Of a stretch of DNA of 64,000 bases, positions 18,282-28,331 are shown piece by piece. The notes beneath the pieces were generated by a model that was given only the letters and a program-made list of their open reading frames with translations, was not told the DNA's origin and ran no database searches. A program made the translations under genes and the position numbers. The DNA comes from Hyphomicrobiales bacterium (lineage in GTDB: Bacteria; Pseudomonadota; Alphaproteobacteria; Rhizobiales; Rhizobiaceae): contig UCHV01000014.1 of NCBI GenBank assembly GCA_900472395.1, positions 248,001-312,000 on the forward strand. Direction: 5' to 3'. Each line of letters begins with the position of its first letter. Positions within the stretch are counted from its first letter, which is position 1.

Positions 18282-18887
18282 ATGGCAAAACGCGTGACCG
18301 GTCCCGAAATCGAAAAACTCATCCAGCTTCTGGCAAAAGTGCCGGGACTTGGGCCCCGCTCAGCCCGAAGGGCAGCGCTGCACCTGATCAAGAAGAAGGA
18401 CCAGTTGCTGGGTCCGCTGGGCTCCGCCATGGGCGAGGCCTATGACAAGGTGAAAGTCTGCTCGCGCTGCGGCAATGTCGACACGATCGATCCCTGTACG
18501 GTGTGCACAGACGACCGCCGTGACCAGTCGGTCATCATCGTCGTTGAGGATGTATCTGATCTCTGGGCGCTGGAGCGTGCGGGCGTCATGAATGCCGCCT
18601 ATCATGTGCTGGGCGGCACGCTGTCGCCGCTCGATGGCGTCGGGCCTGATGACCTCAATATCAAGGGATTGATCGACCGGGTGAGCGAAGGCGGCGTCAA
18701 GGAAATCATCATTGCGGTCAATGCCACCGTCGAGGGCCAGACGACGGCACACTACATTACCGACCGGCTGGCCGATCTGGGCGTTGCGATCACCCGCCTG
18801 GCGCATGGCGTGCCGGTGGGTGGCGAGCTGGATTATCTCGACGAAGGCACGCTGAGTGCAGCACTTCGCGCACGCACGGCGATCTGA
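18282..18887 (+). CDS. recR: Recombination protein RecR
   Basis: A 201-residue recombination mediator working with RecF and RecO. It has the N-terminal helix-hairpin-helix [20 protein letters not shown], the four-cysteine zinc finger [16 protein letters not shown], and a Toprim domain with [13 protein letters not shown] and a conserved [15 protein letters not shown] tail. ATG 18282 gives the family N-terminus [17 protein letters not shown]; a start six codons upstream is less likely. recF is also in this window at 2858. Confidence 0.95.
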   Translation: MAKRVTGPEIEKLIQLLAKVPGLGPRSARRAALHLIKKKDQLLGPLGSAMGEAYDKVKVCSRCGNVDTIDPCTVCTDDRRDQSVIIVVEDVSDLWALERAGVMNAAYHVLGGTLSPLDGVGPDDLNIKGLIDRVSEGGVKEIIIAVNATVEGQTTAHYITDRLADLGVAITRLAHGVPVGGELDYLDEGTLSAALRARTAI

Positions 18888-18900
18888 GGAGGATTTTTCG

Positions 18901-20142
18901 ATGAAAGCAAGATTTCCGGCAGCCCTGACCTGCCTTCTCGCGCTCCTTCCTCTGCCCGCCGTAGCCCAGAACAAGCCGGATGTCGAAAAACAGTTTCAGC
19001 GATGGATCGTCAGCGATCTTTCTCCAGCCGCAAAAAAGGCAGGTGTTTCGGAACGCACGATCAAGGCGGCATTCGATGGCGTTTCGCTGAACTGGGATCT
19101 GCCGGATCTGGTGCCACCGGGCACGACACCGCCGAAAAAACAGGACCAGAGCCAGGCAGAATTTTCCTCGCCCGGTGCCTATTTCAACGAAAAACGGCTG
19201 CAAGGATTGGCGACCACCGGGCGTGGGCTGGCGAGCACCTATGGCTCGACACTGAAAAAGATCGAGGCCGCCTATGGCGTTCCGGGTGAGGTGATCGTTG
19301 CCATCTGGGGCCGGGAATCCGGGTTCGGCAAGGCGCGCATGCCCTATTCAGCCGTGCAGGTTCTGGCGACCAAGGCCTTCATGTCCACCCGCAAGGACAT
19401 GTTTCGCGAGGAACTGATTGCCGCGTTGCAGATGATCCAGCGCGGCGATGTGGATGCTGCGACCATGAAGGGATCCTGGGCCGGCGCGCTGGGCCAACCG
19501 CAATTCATGCCGACCAGCTATCTGAAATATGCCGTCGACTTCGATGGCGATGGCCGCGCCGATATCTGGAATTCGGTGCCGGATGCGCTCGCCTCTATCG
19601 GTCATTACCTGCAAAAGGAAGGCTGGCAGCGCAACCGCGACTGGGGTTTCGAGGTCAGCATTCCGCAAAACGTCTCTTGCGCGCAGGAAGGGCCTGACCT
19701 CGCCAAGCCGGTTTCCGCCTGGGCGGGCATGGGGCTTGAGCGCATTTCCGGCAAGGCGTTTCCTTCCGCCGACCTGAAGGCCGATGGCATGATGCTGGTG
19801 CCGGCCGGGCGTGGCGGGCCTGAATTTCTGGTGACGCCGAATTTTTACGTCATCAAGGAATACAACAATTCCGACCTTTATGCGCTGTTCATCGGCAATC
19901 TGGCCGACCGGATCGCGCACGGCGCGGGACCGTTTCAGGCCAAATGGGGCGATGTCGGCAAGATGCTGCGCTCGGATGTGCTTGCAATGCAGAAGGCGCT
20001 GGTGGCCAAAGGATATGATGTCGGCAATGTCGATGGATTGCCGGGCTTCAAGACCCGCCGCTCATTGGGTGACTGGCAGGCGAAAAGCGGGCTGGCCCAG
20101 ACATGTTATCCGGATGCTTCGTTGAAGGGCAAGTTACGGTAA
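18901..20142 (+). CDS. Lytic murein transglycosylase, MltB family with peptidoglycan-binding domain
   Basis: A 413-residue secreted enzyme. A signal peptide (MKARFPAALTCLLALLPLPA) is followed by the SLT_2/MltB catalytic domain with the catalytic Glu in AIWGRESGFG and the conserved GSWAGALGQPQFMPTSYLKY and DFDGDGRADIWNS segments. A C-terminal PG_binding_1 domain covers about residues 350-405. There is no lipobox Cys, so it is probably soluble in the periplasm. It would cleave the MurNAc-GlcNAc bond to give anhydro-muropeptides. AGGAGG lies before the ATG, 13 bases after recR. Confidence 0.92.
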   Translation: MKARFPAALTCLLALLPLPAVAQNKPDVEKQFQRWIVSDLSPAAKKAGVSERTIKAAFDGVSLNWDLPDLVPPGTTPPKKQDQSQAEFSSPGAYFNEKRLQGLATTGRGLASTYGSTLKKIEAAYGVPGEVIVAIWGRESGFGKARMPYSAVQVLATKAFMSTRKDMFREELIAALQMIQRGDVDAATMKGSWAGALGQPQFMPTSYLKYAVDFDGDGRADIWNSVPDALASIGHYLQKEGWQRNRDWGFEVSIPQNVSCAQEGPDLAKPVSAWAGMGLERISGKAFPSADLKADGMMLVPAGRGGPEFLVTPNFYVIKEYNNSDLYALFIGNLADRIAHGAGPFQAKWGDVGKMLRSDVLAMQKALVAKGYDVGNVDGLPGFKTRRSLGDWQAKSGLAQTCYPDASLKGKLR

Positions 20143-20213
20143 GCTGAGGCCGCAGAGAATACCCCTCACCAAGCGCGTCCAGCGATCGGCTTTGCCTCTC
20201 GCGGACTTGCTAT

Positions 20214-20272
20214 CCTCTCCCGCAAGGGGAGAGGGAGGATGCTGCGGCCTTATCTCTCCCCTTGCGGGAGAG
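20214..20272. repeat. Pair of inverted REP-like palindromes
   Basis: CTCTCCCGCAAGGGGAGAG and its exact reverse complement CTCTCCCCTTGCGGGAGAG lie about 17 bases apart between the lytic transglycosylase gene and the MFS gene. Each can fold alone or the two can pair. The core matches the palindrome at 16885. The rest of the gap 20143-20349 shows no other feature. Confidence 0.65.
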
Positions 20273-20349
20273 AAAGCGATTTCAACATCTTGGCCAGAGG
20301 CCAAGTGTTAGAAATCGCAAGTGAGTGGCTAATACCTCACCCAAGCCTC

Positions 20350-21981
20350 TCAATGATGCAGGTCGATCGGCGCCTTGTGAAAAATATCGTCGCGCGGCGG
20401 GATGGCCTGCCGTTCGATCATGCGGTGAACGCGTGGGCCGACCTCGCCGACATGCAGTTCGCGGATTCGTTTCCAGACATCGGCATCCGCCTGGGTACGA
20501 CGCTGGTTATGACGCACGTAATCCGCCCAGGTGGCGGTATGATAGGTTTCCGTCCAGATATCCGGGTTTTCCAGATCGCGCATCAGTGTCCATTGGCGCG
20601 CACCATCGCGGATGCGGATGCGGCGGCGCTGCGACATCAGGTCGAGGAATTCGGCCACGTCCTTCTCGCCGATCGTGTAATCGATCAGCAGCACGATTGG
20701 CCCGCTTCGCGCTTTCAGATCCAGGCGCAGCGACGGTTCGTTGAATGTGTTGAGCGGATCGAGATTGAGGCTTTCGAACTGCGGCAGGCGCATGCGCAGA
20801 CCGATGACGATGCCGACAAGCATGACCGCGGCGGAACAGAGAAACGCAGTCGGCGCGCCATGGTTTTCAGCGACGAGGCCCCACATCCAGCTGCCGCCGG
20901 CCATGCCGCCGAAAACTGCCGTCTGGTAAAGCGATAAGGCCCGCCCGACCACCCAGCGCGGAGTGGACATCTGCACCGTGACATTGAACAGCGATAGCGC
21001 CATGACCCAGCAGGCCCCGGGGATCAGCATGATGGCGGTGGTAAGCCACGCATTCGTGCTGAACGCCGTGACGACGGCGCTGATGGCAAACCCGCAGAAC
21101 GACATGCGGACGATGGTTTCCGACGTGAATTTTTCGCGCAAGGTCGCATTGGCGAAAGCGCCGCCGATGGCGCCGATACCGAAGGCGCCGAGCATGATGC
21201 CGTAGGTGAGCGGACCGCCTGACACCAGATCGCGCGCGACAATCGGCAAAAGCGCGAGAATGATGCTGGTGGAAATGCCGAAGATGAAGGAGCGGAACAT
21301 CACGTTCAGGATGTTCGGCGACATGGCGACGTAGCCGATGCCGGCGGAGATCGCCCGCAGCATGGTTTCCCGAGGCAGCTGCGTTTTCACATATTGGGGC
21401 CGCCAGCGCGCCAGCGCGTAGATCAGCGCCAGATAGCTGAATGTATTGGCGGCAAAAGCCGCGGCTGCGCCCGCGGCCGCAACGATTGCGCCGCCGATGG
21501 CAGGCCCGACGCTGCGGGTGATGTTGAAACCGACGCTGTTGAGCGTGACGGCGGCCGGCAGAATTTCACGCGGCACCATATCGCCCACGGATGCCTGCCA
21601 GGACGGGTTGTTGAGCGCCACACCGCAGCCGATGAGGAAAGTGAAGGCGAGCAGCGACCAAGGGGTGAGGACATCCAGATAGGCGCAGAGCGTGAGAAGC
21701 GACGAGACGACCAGCATGAAGATCTGGGCCGTCAGCATGATGCCGCGGCGATTGTAATTATCCGCCAAGGCACCCGAAACCAGCGAGAACAACATGATCG
21801 GCAAGGTTGTCGACGACTGGACCAGCGCCACCATGTCCTGCGAATTGCTGATCGACGTCATCATCCAGGCCGCACCCACCGCCTGTATCAGCCCGCCGAG
21901 GTTGGAGGATATGCTGGCGAACCAGACTGTTCGGAACGTCTGATGACTGAAAGGCGCGAGAGGCGACACCCGGTTGGGCAC
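20350..21981 (-). CDS. MFS transporter (EntS-like, MFS_3) with cytosolic C-terminal domain
   Basis: A 543-residue protein with about twelve transmembrane helices over residues 15-410 and a soluble C-terminal tail of about 130 residues. The inter-domain signature SGALADNYNRRGIM and the HQTFRTVWFASISSNLGG N-terminus fit the MFS_3 group that includes the enterobactin exporter EntS. The tail (VLLIDYTIGEKDVAEFLDLM onward) resembles an antibiotic-biosynthesis-monooxygenase-like domain seen in such fusions. The substrate is unknown. The GTG start at 21981 has AGGAAC upstream. Confidence 0.85.
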   Translation of the reverse strand: MPNRVSPLAPFSHQTFRTVWFASISSNLGGLIQAVGAAWMMTSISNSQDMVALVQSSTTLPIMLFSLVSGALADNYNRRGIMLTAQIFMLVVSSLLTLCAYLDVLTPWSLLAFTFLIGCGVALNNPSWQASVGDMVPREILPAAVTLNSVGFNITRSVGPAIGGAIVAAAGAAAAFAANTFSYLALIYALARWRPQYVKTQLPRETMLRAISAGIGYVAMSPNILNVMFRSFIFGISTSIILALLPIVARDLVSGGPLTYGIMLGAFGIGAIGGAFANATLREKFTSETIVRMSFCGFAISAVVTAFSTNAWLTTAIMLIPGACWVMALSLFNVTVQMSTPRWVVGRALSLYQTAVFGGMAGGSWMWGLVAENHGAPTAFLCSAAVMLVGIVIGLRMRLPQFESLNLDPLNTFNEPSLRLDLKARSGPIVLLIDYTIGEKDVAEFLDLMSQRRRIRIRDGARQWTLMRDLENPDIWTETYHTATWADYVRHNQRRTQADADVWKRIRELHVGEVGPRVHRMIERQAIPPRDDIFHKAPIDLHH

Positions 21982-22102
21982 TGTGCTGTTCCTGAATGAT
22001 TCTTGTTGAGCTTTAACGTAGAGACATGACCGGCAAGGGCAAGCCGAAAGACGACCCGACGGCGATATGGTTCAGGCACTGCGACGCCGTGACAGCGCAA
22101 CC

Positions 22103-22131
22103 CTTGCAATCCTGCGGCTTGAGGCGTATAT
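22103..22131 (+). promoter_or_regulatory. Promoter of the rimP-nusA-ylxR-infB operon
   Basis: CTTGCA (22103-22108), a 17-base spacer, and GTATAT (22126-22131) closely match the alphaproteobacterial CTTGAC/CTATAT consensus. Transcription would begin near 22138, leaving a leader of about 108 bases before rimP. Confidence 0.7.
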
Positions 22132-22161
22132 GACCATTAAATTCTTGATCGTCTGATGAAG

Positions 22162-22190
22162 GGTGGGCCCGCAAGGACCCGCTCTTTTTT
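22162..22190 (+). terminator. Terminator-like hairpin in the rimP leader (possible attenuator)
   Basis: GTGGGCCC and GGACCCGC pair (seven of eight, one C-A mismatch) across a GCAA tetraloop and are followed by TCTTTTTT. The hairpin lies about 25 bases after the predicted start of the rimP operon transcript, and the gene to its left is divergent, so it does not end an upstream gene. Transcription attenuation upstream of rimP has been proposed in gammaproteobacteria; whether this is the alphaproteobacterial equivalent is inference. Confidence 0.6.
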
Positions 22191-22245
22191 ATTAGCCGGT
22201 CGCGGGAGAAGCTTCGCATATTTGCGATAACACGCCGGATAAAAC

Positions 22246-22842
22246 ATGCAGCCAACCGAACTGGAGCCGCGTCTCATCGTCGAGACAGGCCTTGACCTCA
22301 GGATCGCAGAAATCATCGAACCCACGCTGATCGGCATGGGTTTCCGTCTGGTGCGCGTGCGCATGATGAACCAGAACGGCATGACGCTGCAGATCATGGC
22401 CGAGCGCGAAGACGGCACGATGGATGTCGAAGGCTGCGAAGCCGTATCCACCGCGATTTCGCCCGTTCTCGATGTGGAAGATCCCATCGACAAGGAGTAT
22501 CATCTGGAAGTGTCCTCGCCGGGCATCGACCGCCCCATGGTGCGCAAGTCCGATTTCGCGCGCTGGGCTGGCCATCTCATCAAGCTGGAGACCTCGATCC
22601 TGGTCGACGGCAAGAAGCGTTTCCGCGGCAAGATCGGCGAGAGCAACGAAGACGGTTTTGTGCTTGAGCGCGACCAGGTGGCTGCCGGCGAAGAGCCGCA
22701 TGTAACCATTCCGTTCTCGGCGCTCGCCGAAGGCAAGCTGATCCTGACGGACGACCTGATCCGCGACGCTCTGAAGGCCGATAAGCTTGCCAAGCAGGCG
22801 GCCAACCAGAACGACGGCGAAGACGAACAAGACGCAGAATAA
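22246..22842 (+). CDS. rimP: Ribosome maturation factor RimP
   Basis: A 198-residue protein needed for maturation of the 30S subunit. The segments [40 protein letters not shown] and [17 protein letters not shown] are family hallmarks. The C-terminal tail is acidic and lysine-rich. It is the first gene of the rimP-nusA-ylxR-infB operon. Confidence 0.95.
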   Translation: MQPTELEPRLIVETGLDLRIAEIIEPTLIGMGFRLVRVRMMNQNGMTLQIMAEREDGTMDVEGCEAVSTAISPVLDVEDPIDKEYHLEVSSPGIDRPMVRKSDFARWAGHLIKLETSILVDGKKRFRGKIGESNEDGFVLERDQVAAGEEPHVTIPFSALAEGKLILTDDLIRDALKADKLAKQAANQNDGEDEQDAE

Positions 22843-22899
22843 CATTGAAACCCTGCCTTAAACGGCAGTCAGCATTTCGACCTACGGAGACCAACGACT

Positions 22900-24516
22900 A
22901 TGGCAGTGAGTGCGAACCGGCTTGAACTTCTGCAGATCGCAGATGCAGTTGCGCGCGAAAAAGTCATCGACCGCGAAATCGTTCTGGCCGCCATGGCCGA
23001 CGCGATCCAGAAGGCCGCACGTTCGCGTTACGGCTCTGAGACCAACATTCGCGCCGACATCAACTCGAAGACCGGCGAAATCCGCCTCCAGCGTCTTCTC
23101 GAAGTGGTCGAGCATGCCGAAGACTACGGCACGCAGATCCCGCTGGCTCTCGCCCGCGACCGCAATGTCGACGCCAAGATCGGCGACTTCATCGCCGATC
23201 CGCTGCCGCCGATGGACTTTGGCCGTATCGCCGCACAGTCGGCCAAGCAGGTCATCGTGCAGAAGGTGCGCGAAGCCGAGCGTGACCGCCAGTTCGACGA
23301 ATTCAAGGACCGCATGGGCGAAATCGTCAACGGCACCGTCAAGCGCGTCGAATACGGCAACGTCATCGTCGACCTCGGCCGTGGCGAAGGCATCATCCGT
23401 CGCGACGAGATGATCCCGCGCGAAAACATGCGTTACGGCGACCGCGTCCGCGCCTACGTCTACGACGTTCGCCGCGAACAGCGTGGCCCGCAGATTTTCC
23501 TATCGCGTACGCATCCGCAGTTCATGGTCAAGCTTTTCACCATGGAAGTGCCGGAAATCTACGACGGCATCATCCAGATCAAGTCGGTTGCCCGTGACCC
23601 CGGTTCGCGCGCCAAGATCGCCGTCATCTCCAACGACTCGTCGATCGATCCGGTCGGTGCCTGCGTCGGTATGCGTGGTAGCCGCGTTCAGGCGGTTGTC
23701 GGCGAGCTTCAGGGCGAAAAGATCGACATCATTCCGTGGAGCCAGGATCCGGCTTCCTTCATTGTCAACGCCCTGCAGCCGGCTGAAGTCGCCAAGGTCG
23801 TTCTCGACGAAGATGCAGAGCGTATCGAAGTCGTGGTTCCGGACGAGCAGCTGTCGCTGGCCATCGGCCGCCGCGGCCAGAACGTCCGCCTCGCATCGCA
23901 GCTGACCGGCTGGGATATCGACATCATGACGGAAGCCGAAGAGTCGGAACGCCGTCAGAAGGAATTCAACGAGCGCACCAACCTGTTCATGGAAGCCCTC
24001 GACGTCGACGAAATGGTCGGCCAGGTGCTTGCTTCGGAAGGTTTTGCCGCCGTCGAGGAACTGGCTTACGTCGAACTCGACGAAATCGCCTCGATCGACG
24101 GTTTCGACGAAGACACCGCCAACGAGATCCAGACACGCGCCAAGGAATTCCTGGAGCGTATCGAAGCCGAAAACGATGCCAAGCGCGTTGCGCTCGGCGT
24201 TCAGGACGAGCTGAAGCAGATCGACGGCCTGACGGCCCAGATGCTGGTGGCGCTCGGCGAAGAAGGCATCAAGACGGTCGAAGACTTTGCCGGCTGCGCA
24301 GCCGACGATCTCGTCGGCTGGTCGGAACGCAAGAACAACGAGACCAAGAAGTTCGAAGGTACGTTCTCGAAGTTCGACGTCTCCCGTGTCGAAGCCGAAA
24401 ACATGATCGTGCAGGCCCGTCTGCTGGCCGGCTGGATCACCGAGGCTGACCTTGCAACGGCCGAAGAAGACGTTGCCGAGACCTCGGAGGAGGCGGAAGC
24501 CGCTGAACAGGAATGA
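22900..24516 (+). CDS. nusA: Transcription termination/antitermination factor NusA
   Basis: A 538-residue RNA polymerase-binding factor. The order is: N-terminal polymerase-binding domain ([20 protein letters not shown]), S1 domain (about 135-200, [20 protein letters not shown]), KH1 and KH2 (about 230-350, containing [12 protein letters not shown] and [12 protein letters not shown]), and two C-terminal helix-hairpin-helix acidic repeats (about 360-510). The length is typical for alphaproteobacteria. The TGA overlaps the next start (ATGA). Confidence 0.97.
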   Translation: MAVSANRLELLQIADAVAREKVIDREIVLAAMADAIQKAARSRYGSETNIRADINSKTGEIRLQRLLEVVEHAEDYGTQIPLALARDRNVDAKIGDFIADPLPPMDFGRIAAQSAKQVIVQKVREAERDRQFDEFKDRMGEIVNGTVKRVEYGNVIVDLGRGEGIIRRDEMIPRENMRYGDRVRAYVYDVRREQRGPQIFLSRTHPQFMVKLFTMEVPEIYDGIIQIKSVARDPGSRAKIAVISNDSSIDPVGACVGMRGSRVQAVVGELQGEKIDIIPWSQDPASFIVNALQPAEVAKVVLDEDAERIEVVVPDEQLSLAIGRRGQNVRLASQLTGWDIDIMTEAEESERRQKEFNERTNLFMEALDVDEMVGQVLASEGFAAVEELAYVELDEIASIDGFDEDTANEIQTRAKEFLERIEAENDAKRVALGVQDELKQIDGLTAQMLVALGEEGIKTVEDFAGCAADDLVGWSERKNNETKKFEGTFSKFDVSRVEAENMIVQARLLAGWITEADLATAEEDVAETSEEAEAAEQE

Positions 24517-25205
24517 TTGCCGAGGCTTCTGCCAACGGTGATCACGAAGATCAGGATGCGGACGAAGTTTTCAACGACCGCACCTGCATCGTGACGCGCG
24601 AGGCCGGATCGCCGGAAACGCTGATCCGCTTCGTGGCCGGCCCTGACGGGACGGTGGTTCCGGACCTGAAACGCCAGCTGCCGGGTCGCGGCTGCTGGGT
24701 GAAGGCGGAACGGGCTATGGTCGACAAGGCCGTGGCTCGCAAGATTTTTGCACGCGCGCTCAAGAACAAGGAGGTGCGTGCAGAGCCGGAACTCGGCGCA
24801 CTGGTGGACACATTGATGGTGTCCCAGGTTGCCGGCATGATGAACCTGGCCCGCAAGGCTGGGCAATTTATCTCCGGCGCGACGAAAGTGGATGCCGCTG
24901 TCCGCTCGGGCGAGGCTCTGGCCGTGTTTCACGCGTCGGATGCAGCCGCGGACGGCAAACGCAAGATCGACCAGGCCCGAAAGGCCTGGCGGCTCGGTAA
25001 CGACCTGGAGGAGGAGATTCCTTCCTTCGCGTTGTTCACCGCGGCCGAAATGGACGAACTGATGGGCCAGAATGCTTTTATCCATGCCGTAGCGCTTGCA
25101 GGCCAGGCAGGTGAAGGTGTAGTGAAGCGCGCAACCATGCTCGAAACGTACCGTCATGGCGGTCCTTCCGGAGCAAATGGCGGCGCTGGCCGGTCAGAGA
25201 CATGA
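24513..25205 (+). CDS. ylxR: YlxR (DUF448) RNA-binding protein fused to an L7Ae-like domain
   Basis: A 230-residue protein combining a YlxR domain (RTCIVTREAGSPETLIRFV then LPGRGCWVKAE, about residues 20-95) with a following L7Ae/YlxQ-like fold (GMMNLARKAGQFISGATKVD, about 105-195). In Firmicutes these are two separate genes in the same operon position; the fused form is common in alphaproteobacteria. It probably binds RNA or ribosomal components. It overlaps nusA by four bases and precedes infB. Confidence 0.9.
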   Translation: MIAEASANGDHEDQDADEVFNDRTCIVTREAGSPETLIRFVAGPDGTVVPDLKRQLPGRGCWVKAERAMVDKAVARKIFARALKNKEVRAEPELGALVDTLMVSQVAGMMNLARKAGQFISGATKVDAAVRSGEALAVFHASDAAADGKRKIDQARKAWRLGNDLEEEIPSFALFTAAEMDELMGQNAFIHAVALAGQAGEGVVKRATMLETYRHGGPSGANGGAGRSET

Positions 25206-25306
25206 CACGGTTACCGGCAAAAGCCGGCTGCCGCATTGAACGACGTGTATTGAAACACAGGGTCTGATGTTCCTCATCCGGTCCTGTGCGAAGGAACAGG
25301 AACGGA

Positions 25307-28018
25307 ATGACGGACAACAAAGACGACAAGACAGCCGGCGTGAAAAAGACCCTCACCCTGAAACCATCAGGGATGAGCCAGGGTACCGTGCGCCAGGATA
25401 TGGGGCGCGGCCGTACGAAGTCGGTCGTCGTAGAGACGGTGAAACGCCGCCCGACCCGCCCGCAGGACGAAAAGCCGATCACCCCGATCGCGACGCCGGC
25501 AGCACCGCGCGCCGAAACGCCGGCACCTGTTGCCGCAGCGACGCCAGCGCCACGCCCGGCGACACCGGCAGCCGCGCCTGCCCCGGCGCAGAACCAGACC
25601 CGCGTTCACCAGCAGACGCAAGCGCATCGCCCGGCCCCGACGCCGGTTCGCCAGCCGGAACGCCCGCGTGGCGCCGTGCTGCACGACCTGTCGGCCAGCG
25701 AAATGGACGCCCGTCGCCGCGCACTCGTAGAAGCGCAGGCTCGCGAAGTCATCGAAGCGCAGAAGCGCGCCGAAGACGAAGCACGCCGCAAGGTCGAGGA
25801 AGAACAGCGCCGCATCGAGGCGGAAGCCGAAGCTGCGCGCATTGCCGCTCTGCCGAAGCCAGAGCCTGTTGTTGAACCGGTTGTCGAAGAACCTGCCGCT
25901 CAGCCGGCGGCAGCCGCTCCGGCAGCGACCCGCAATCAGGAAAACCGCCCGCAGACGACGCGTCCTGCCGCACCCGGCAGCGCCGCTGCCGTTCCCGGCC
26001 GCCGCAATGTCAGCGAAGAAGATGACCGTCGCGGCCCGCCGCGTGGCGGCGCTCCGAACCGTGGCAAGGCAGCCGTCGTCATTCCGGCCAAGGCCCCGGC
26101 CCGCCCGAAGGCTGACGATGGTCGCCGTCAGGGCAAGCTGACGATCACCGCAGCCAGCACGGACGACGACGGTAACAACCGTGGCCGTTCGATGGCCGCC
26201 ATGCGCCGCCGTCAGGAAAAGTTCCGCCGCAGCCAGATGCAGGAAACCCGTGAAAAGGTTATCCGCGAAGTCATCCTGCCGGAAACCATCACCATTCAGG
26301 AATTGTCGCAGCGTATGTCCGAACGGGCCGTCGACGTGATCAAGTACCTGATGAAGGAAGGCCAGATGATGAAGCCGGGCGACGTCATCGACGCCGACCT
26401 CGCAGAACTCATCGCCTCGGAATTCGGCCATACGGTCAAGCGCGTTTCGGAATCCGACGTTGAAGAAGGCATCTTCGACGTTGCCGACGACGCCGTCGAA
26501 ATGATCTCGCGTCCTCCGGTCGTCACGATCATGGGTCACGTCGACCACGGCAAGACCTCGCTGCTCGACGCTATCCGTCAGGCAAACGTCGTATCGGGCG
26601 AAGCCGGTGGCATTACCCAGCATATCGGTGCCTATCAGGTCGAACAGAACGGCCAGAAGATCACCTTCATCGACACCCCCGGTCACGCCGCCTTTACGGC
26701 CATGCGTGCCCGTGGTGCACAGGCGACGGATATCGCGATCCTGGTGGTTGCGGCCGACGACGCCGTGATGCCGCAGACGATCGAATCCATCAGCCACGCA
26801 AAGGCTGCCGGCGTTCCGATCATCGTGGCGATCAACAAGATCGACAAGCACGAAGCCAACCCGGACAAGGTCCGTCAGCAGCTTCTGCAGCATGAAGTCT
26901 TCGTTGAATCGCTGGGCGGTGAAGTGCTCGACGTCGAAGTTTCGGCCAAGAACAAGCTCAACCTCGACAAGCTGCTCGAAGCGGTGCTGCTGCAGGCCGA
27001 AATCCTCGATCTCAAGGCCGATCCGGTCCGTACGGCCGAAGGTATCGTCATCGAAGCCCAGCTCGACCGTGGTCGTGGTGCGGTTGCGACCGTTCTCGTC
27101 CAGAAGGGCACGCTGAAGCCTGGCCAGATCATCGTTGCCGGCGACCAGTGGGGCCGTGTTCGCGCCCTCGTCAATGACAAGGGTGAACACGTCAAGGAAG
27201 CAGGGCCTGCCATGCCGGTCGAAATCCTCGGCCTGTCGGGTACGCCTGCTGCCGGTGACCGCTTTGCCGTCGTTGAAAACGAAAGCCGTGCTCGCGAGAT
27301 TTCCGAATATCGCCAGCGTCTGGCCCGCGACAAGGCCGTTGCACGCCAGTCCGGTCAGCGCGGTTCGCTCGAACAGATGATGAGCAAGCTGCAGAACACC
27401 GGCTACAAGGAGTTCCCGCTGCTCATCAAGGGCGACGTGCAGGGTTCGGTCGAAGCGATTATCGCATCGCTCGACAAGCTCGGCACCGACGAAGTGCGTG
27501 CCCGCATCGTTCACTCCGGCGCAGGCGCCATCACGGAATCGGATCTTTCGCTTGCCGAAGCGTCTAACGCCGCGATCATCGGCTTCAACGTTCGTGCCAA
27601 CGCACAGGCCCGTCTGGCCGCAGAACGTGGCGGTATCGAACTTCGCTACTACAACATCATCTACGATCTGGTGGATGACGTGAAGGCAGCGATGTCGGGT
27701 CTGCTTTCGCCGGAACGCCGCGAGACTTTCCTCGGCAATGCCGAGATCCTCGAAGTGTTCAACATCACCAAGACCGGCAAGGTCGCTGGTTGCCGTGTTG
27801 TCGAAGGCAAGGTCGAGCGTGGTGCAGGTGTACGCCTGCTGCGCGACAACGTCGTCATCCACGAAGGCAAGCTCAAGACGCTCAAGCGCTTCAAGGACGA
27901 AGTCTCGGAAGTGCCGATGGGCCAGGAATGCGGTATGGCCTTCGAGAACTACGAAGACATCCGCGCCGGCGACGTCATCGAGTGCTTCCGCGTGGAACAC
28001 ATCACGCGTTCGCTCTAA
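25307..28018 (+). CDS. infB: Translation initiation factor IF-2
   Basis: A 903-residue GTPase that brings initiator tRNA to the 30S subunit. The N-terminus has the IF2 assoc domain ([18 protein letters not shown]), then an Ala/Pro/Arg-rich and charged linker (residues about 60-300), the IF2_N domain, and the G domain from about residue 408 with [20 protein letters not shown] and NKID. The C-terminal domains end in EHITRSL. ATG 25307 follows AGGAACGGA; seven upstream codons in frame are not family sequence. Confidence 0.97.
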   Translation: MTDNKDDKTAGVKKTLTLKPSGMSQGTVRQDMGRGRTKSVVVETVKRRPTRPQDEKPITPIATPAAPRAETPAPVAAATPAPRPATPAAAPAPAQNQTRVHQQTQAHRPAPTPVRQPERPRGAVLHDLSASEMDARRRALVEAQAREVIEAQKRAEDEARRKVEEEQRRIEAEAEAARIAALPKPEPVVEPVVEEPAAQPAAAAPAATRNQENRPQTTRPAAPGSAAAVPGRRNVSEEDDRRGPPRGGAPNRGKAAVVIPAKAPARPKADDGRRQGKLTITAASTDDDGNNRGRSMAAMRRRQEKFRRSQMQETREKVIREVILPETITIQELSQRMSERAVDVIKYLMKEGQMMKPGDVIDADLAELIASEFGHTVKRVSESDVEEGIFDVADDAVEMISRPPVVTIMGHVDHGKTSLLDAIRQANVVSGEAGGITQHIGAYQVEQNGQKITFIDTPGHAAFTAMRARGAQATDIAILVVAADDAVMPQTIESISHAKAAGVPIIVAINKIDKHEANPDKVRQQLLQHEVFVESLGGEVLDVEVSAKNKLNLDKLLEAVLLQAEILDLKADPVRTAEGIVIEAQLDRGRGAVATVLVQKGTLKPGQIIVAGDQWGRVRALVNDKGEHVKEAGPAMPVEILGLSGTPAAGDRFAVVENESRAREISEYRQRLARDKAVARQSGQRGSLEQMMSKLQNTGYKEFPLLIKGDVQGSVEAIIASLDKLGTDEVRARIVHSGAGAITESDLSLAEASNAAIIGFNVRANAQARLAAERGGIELRYYNIIYDLVDDVKAAMSGLLSPERRETFLGNAEILEVFNITKTGKVAGCRVVEGKVERGAGVRLLRDNVVIHEGKLKTLKRFKDEVSEVPMGQECGMAFENYEDIRAGDVIECFRVEHITRSL

Positions 28019-28041
28019 GCCGAACGCGTTCAGAAACAGCA

Positions 28042-28077
28042 AAGCCGCCCGTGATGCTCACGGGCGGCTTTTTTTGT
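28042..28077 (+). terminator. Strong intrinsic terminator after infB
   Basis: AAGCCGCCCGTGA and TCACGGGCGGCTT pair perfectly across a three-base loop and are followed by T residues. It closes the rimP-infB operon 23 bases after the infB stop. Confidence 0.93.
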
Positions 28078-28161
28078 ACCTATTGGGGCGATTGCGGCGG
28101 CGCAGGCGGCCTATTGACGGACCGTCCAAACTTGACTCGAACAAGCGTATTTTACCGTGGC

Positions 28162-28196
28162 GCAACAATTTATTGTTGCCAAACTTAGTCAAGTTT
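28162..28196. promoter_or_regulatory. Two adjacent palindromes upstream of exbB, candidate operators
   Basis: GCAACAAT-TT-ATTGTTGC (28162-28179) is a perfect 18-base palindrome. Two bases later AAACTT-AGTC-AAGTTT (28181-28196) is a perfect 6-4-6 inverted repeat. A CTTGAC box lies at 28131-28136 but has no good -10 at standard spacing. Neither palindrome matches the Irr or RirA iron-response consensus sequences I know, so the binding factor is unknown. The 313-base gap 28019-28331 holds otherwise only the infB terminator. Confidence 0.55.
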
Positions 28197-28331
28197 ACTA
28201 TCGGGTAACCGAACGGTACGAGCGTCGCCTGGGGCATGTTCGCTGACGGATTGAATGTATATCGCATTCTCCCGGGCATGGCACACGATGGGGGCATCGT
28301 GCAGGCCTGTTTCGAGTCCGGAGAATTTCTA

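Noticed and set aside
22156..22230. A 24-codon open frame in the rimP leader running through the terminator-like hairpin, a possible leader peptide.
   Set aside because: It would begin only about 18 bases after the predicted transcript start, has no Shine-Dalgarno sequence, and shows no run of regulatory codons.
25367..28042. An 891-codon open frame antisense to infB.
   Set aside because: Low-stop antisense frames are expected opposite GC-rich, codon-biased genes. The translation has no domain character, while the sense strand is clearly IF-2.
28131..28159. A promoter for exbB using CTTGAC at 28131-28136.
   Set aside because: No acceptable -10 lies at 16-18 bases; the only TATTTT is 11 bases away. 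The true exbB promoter is left unassigned.
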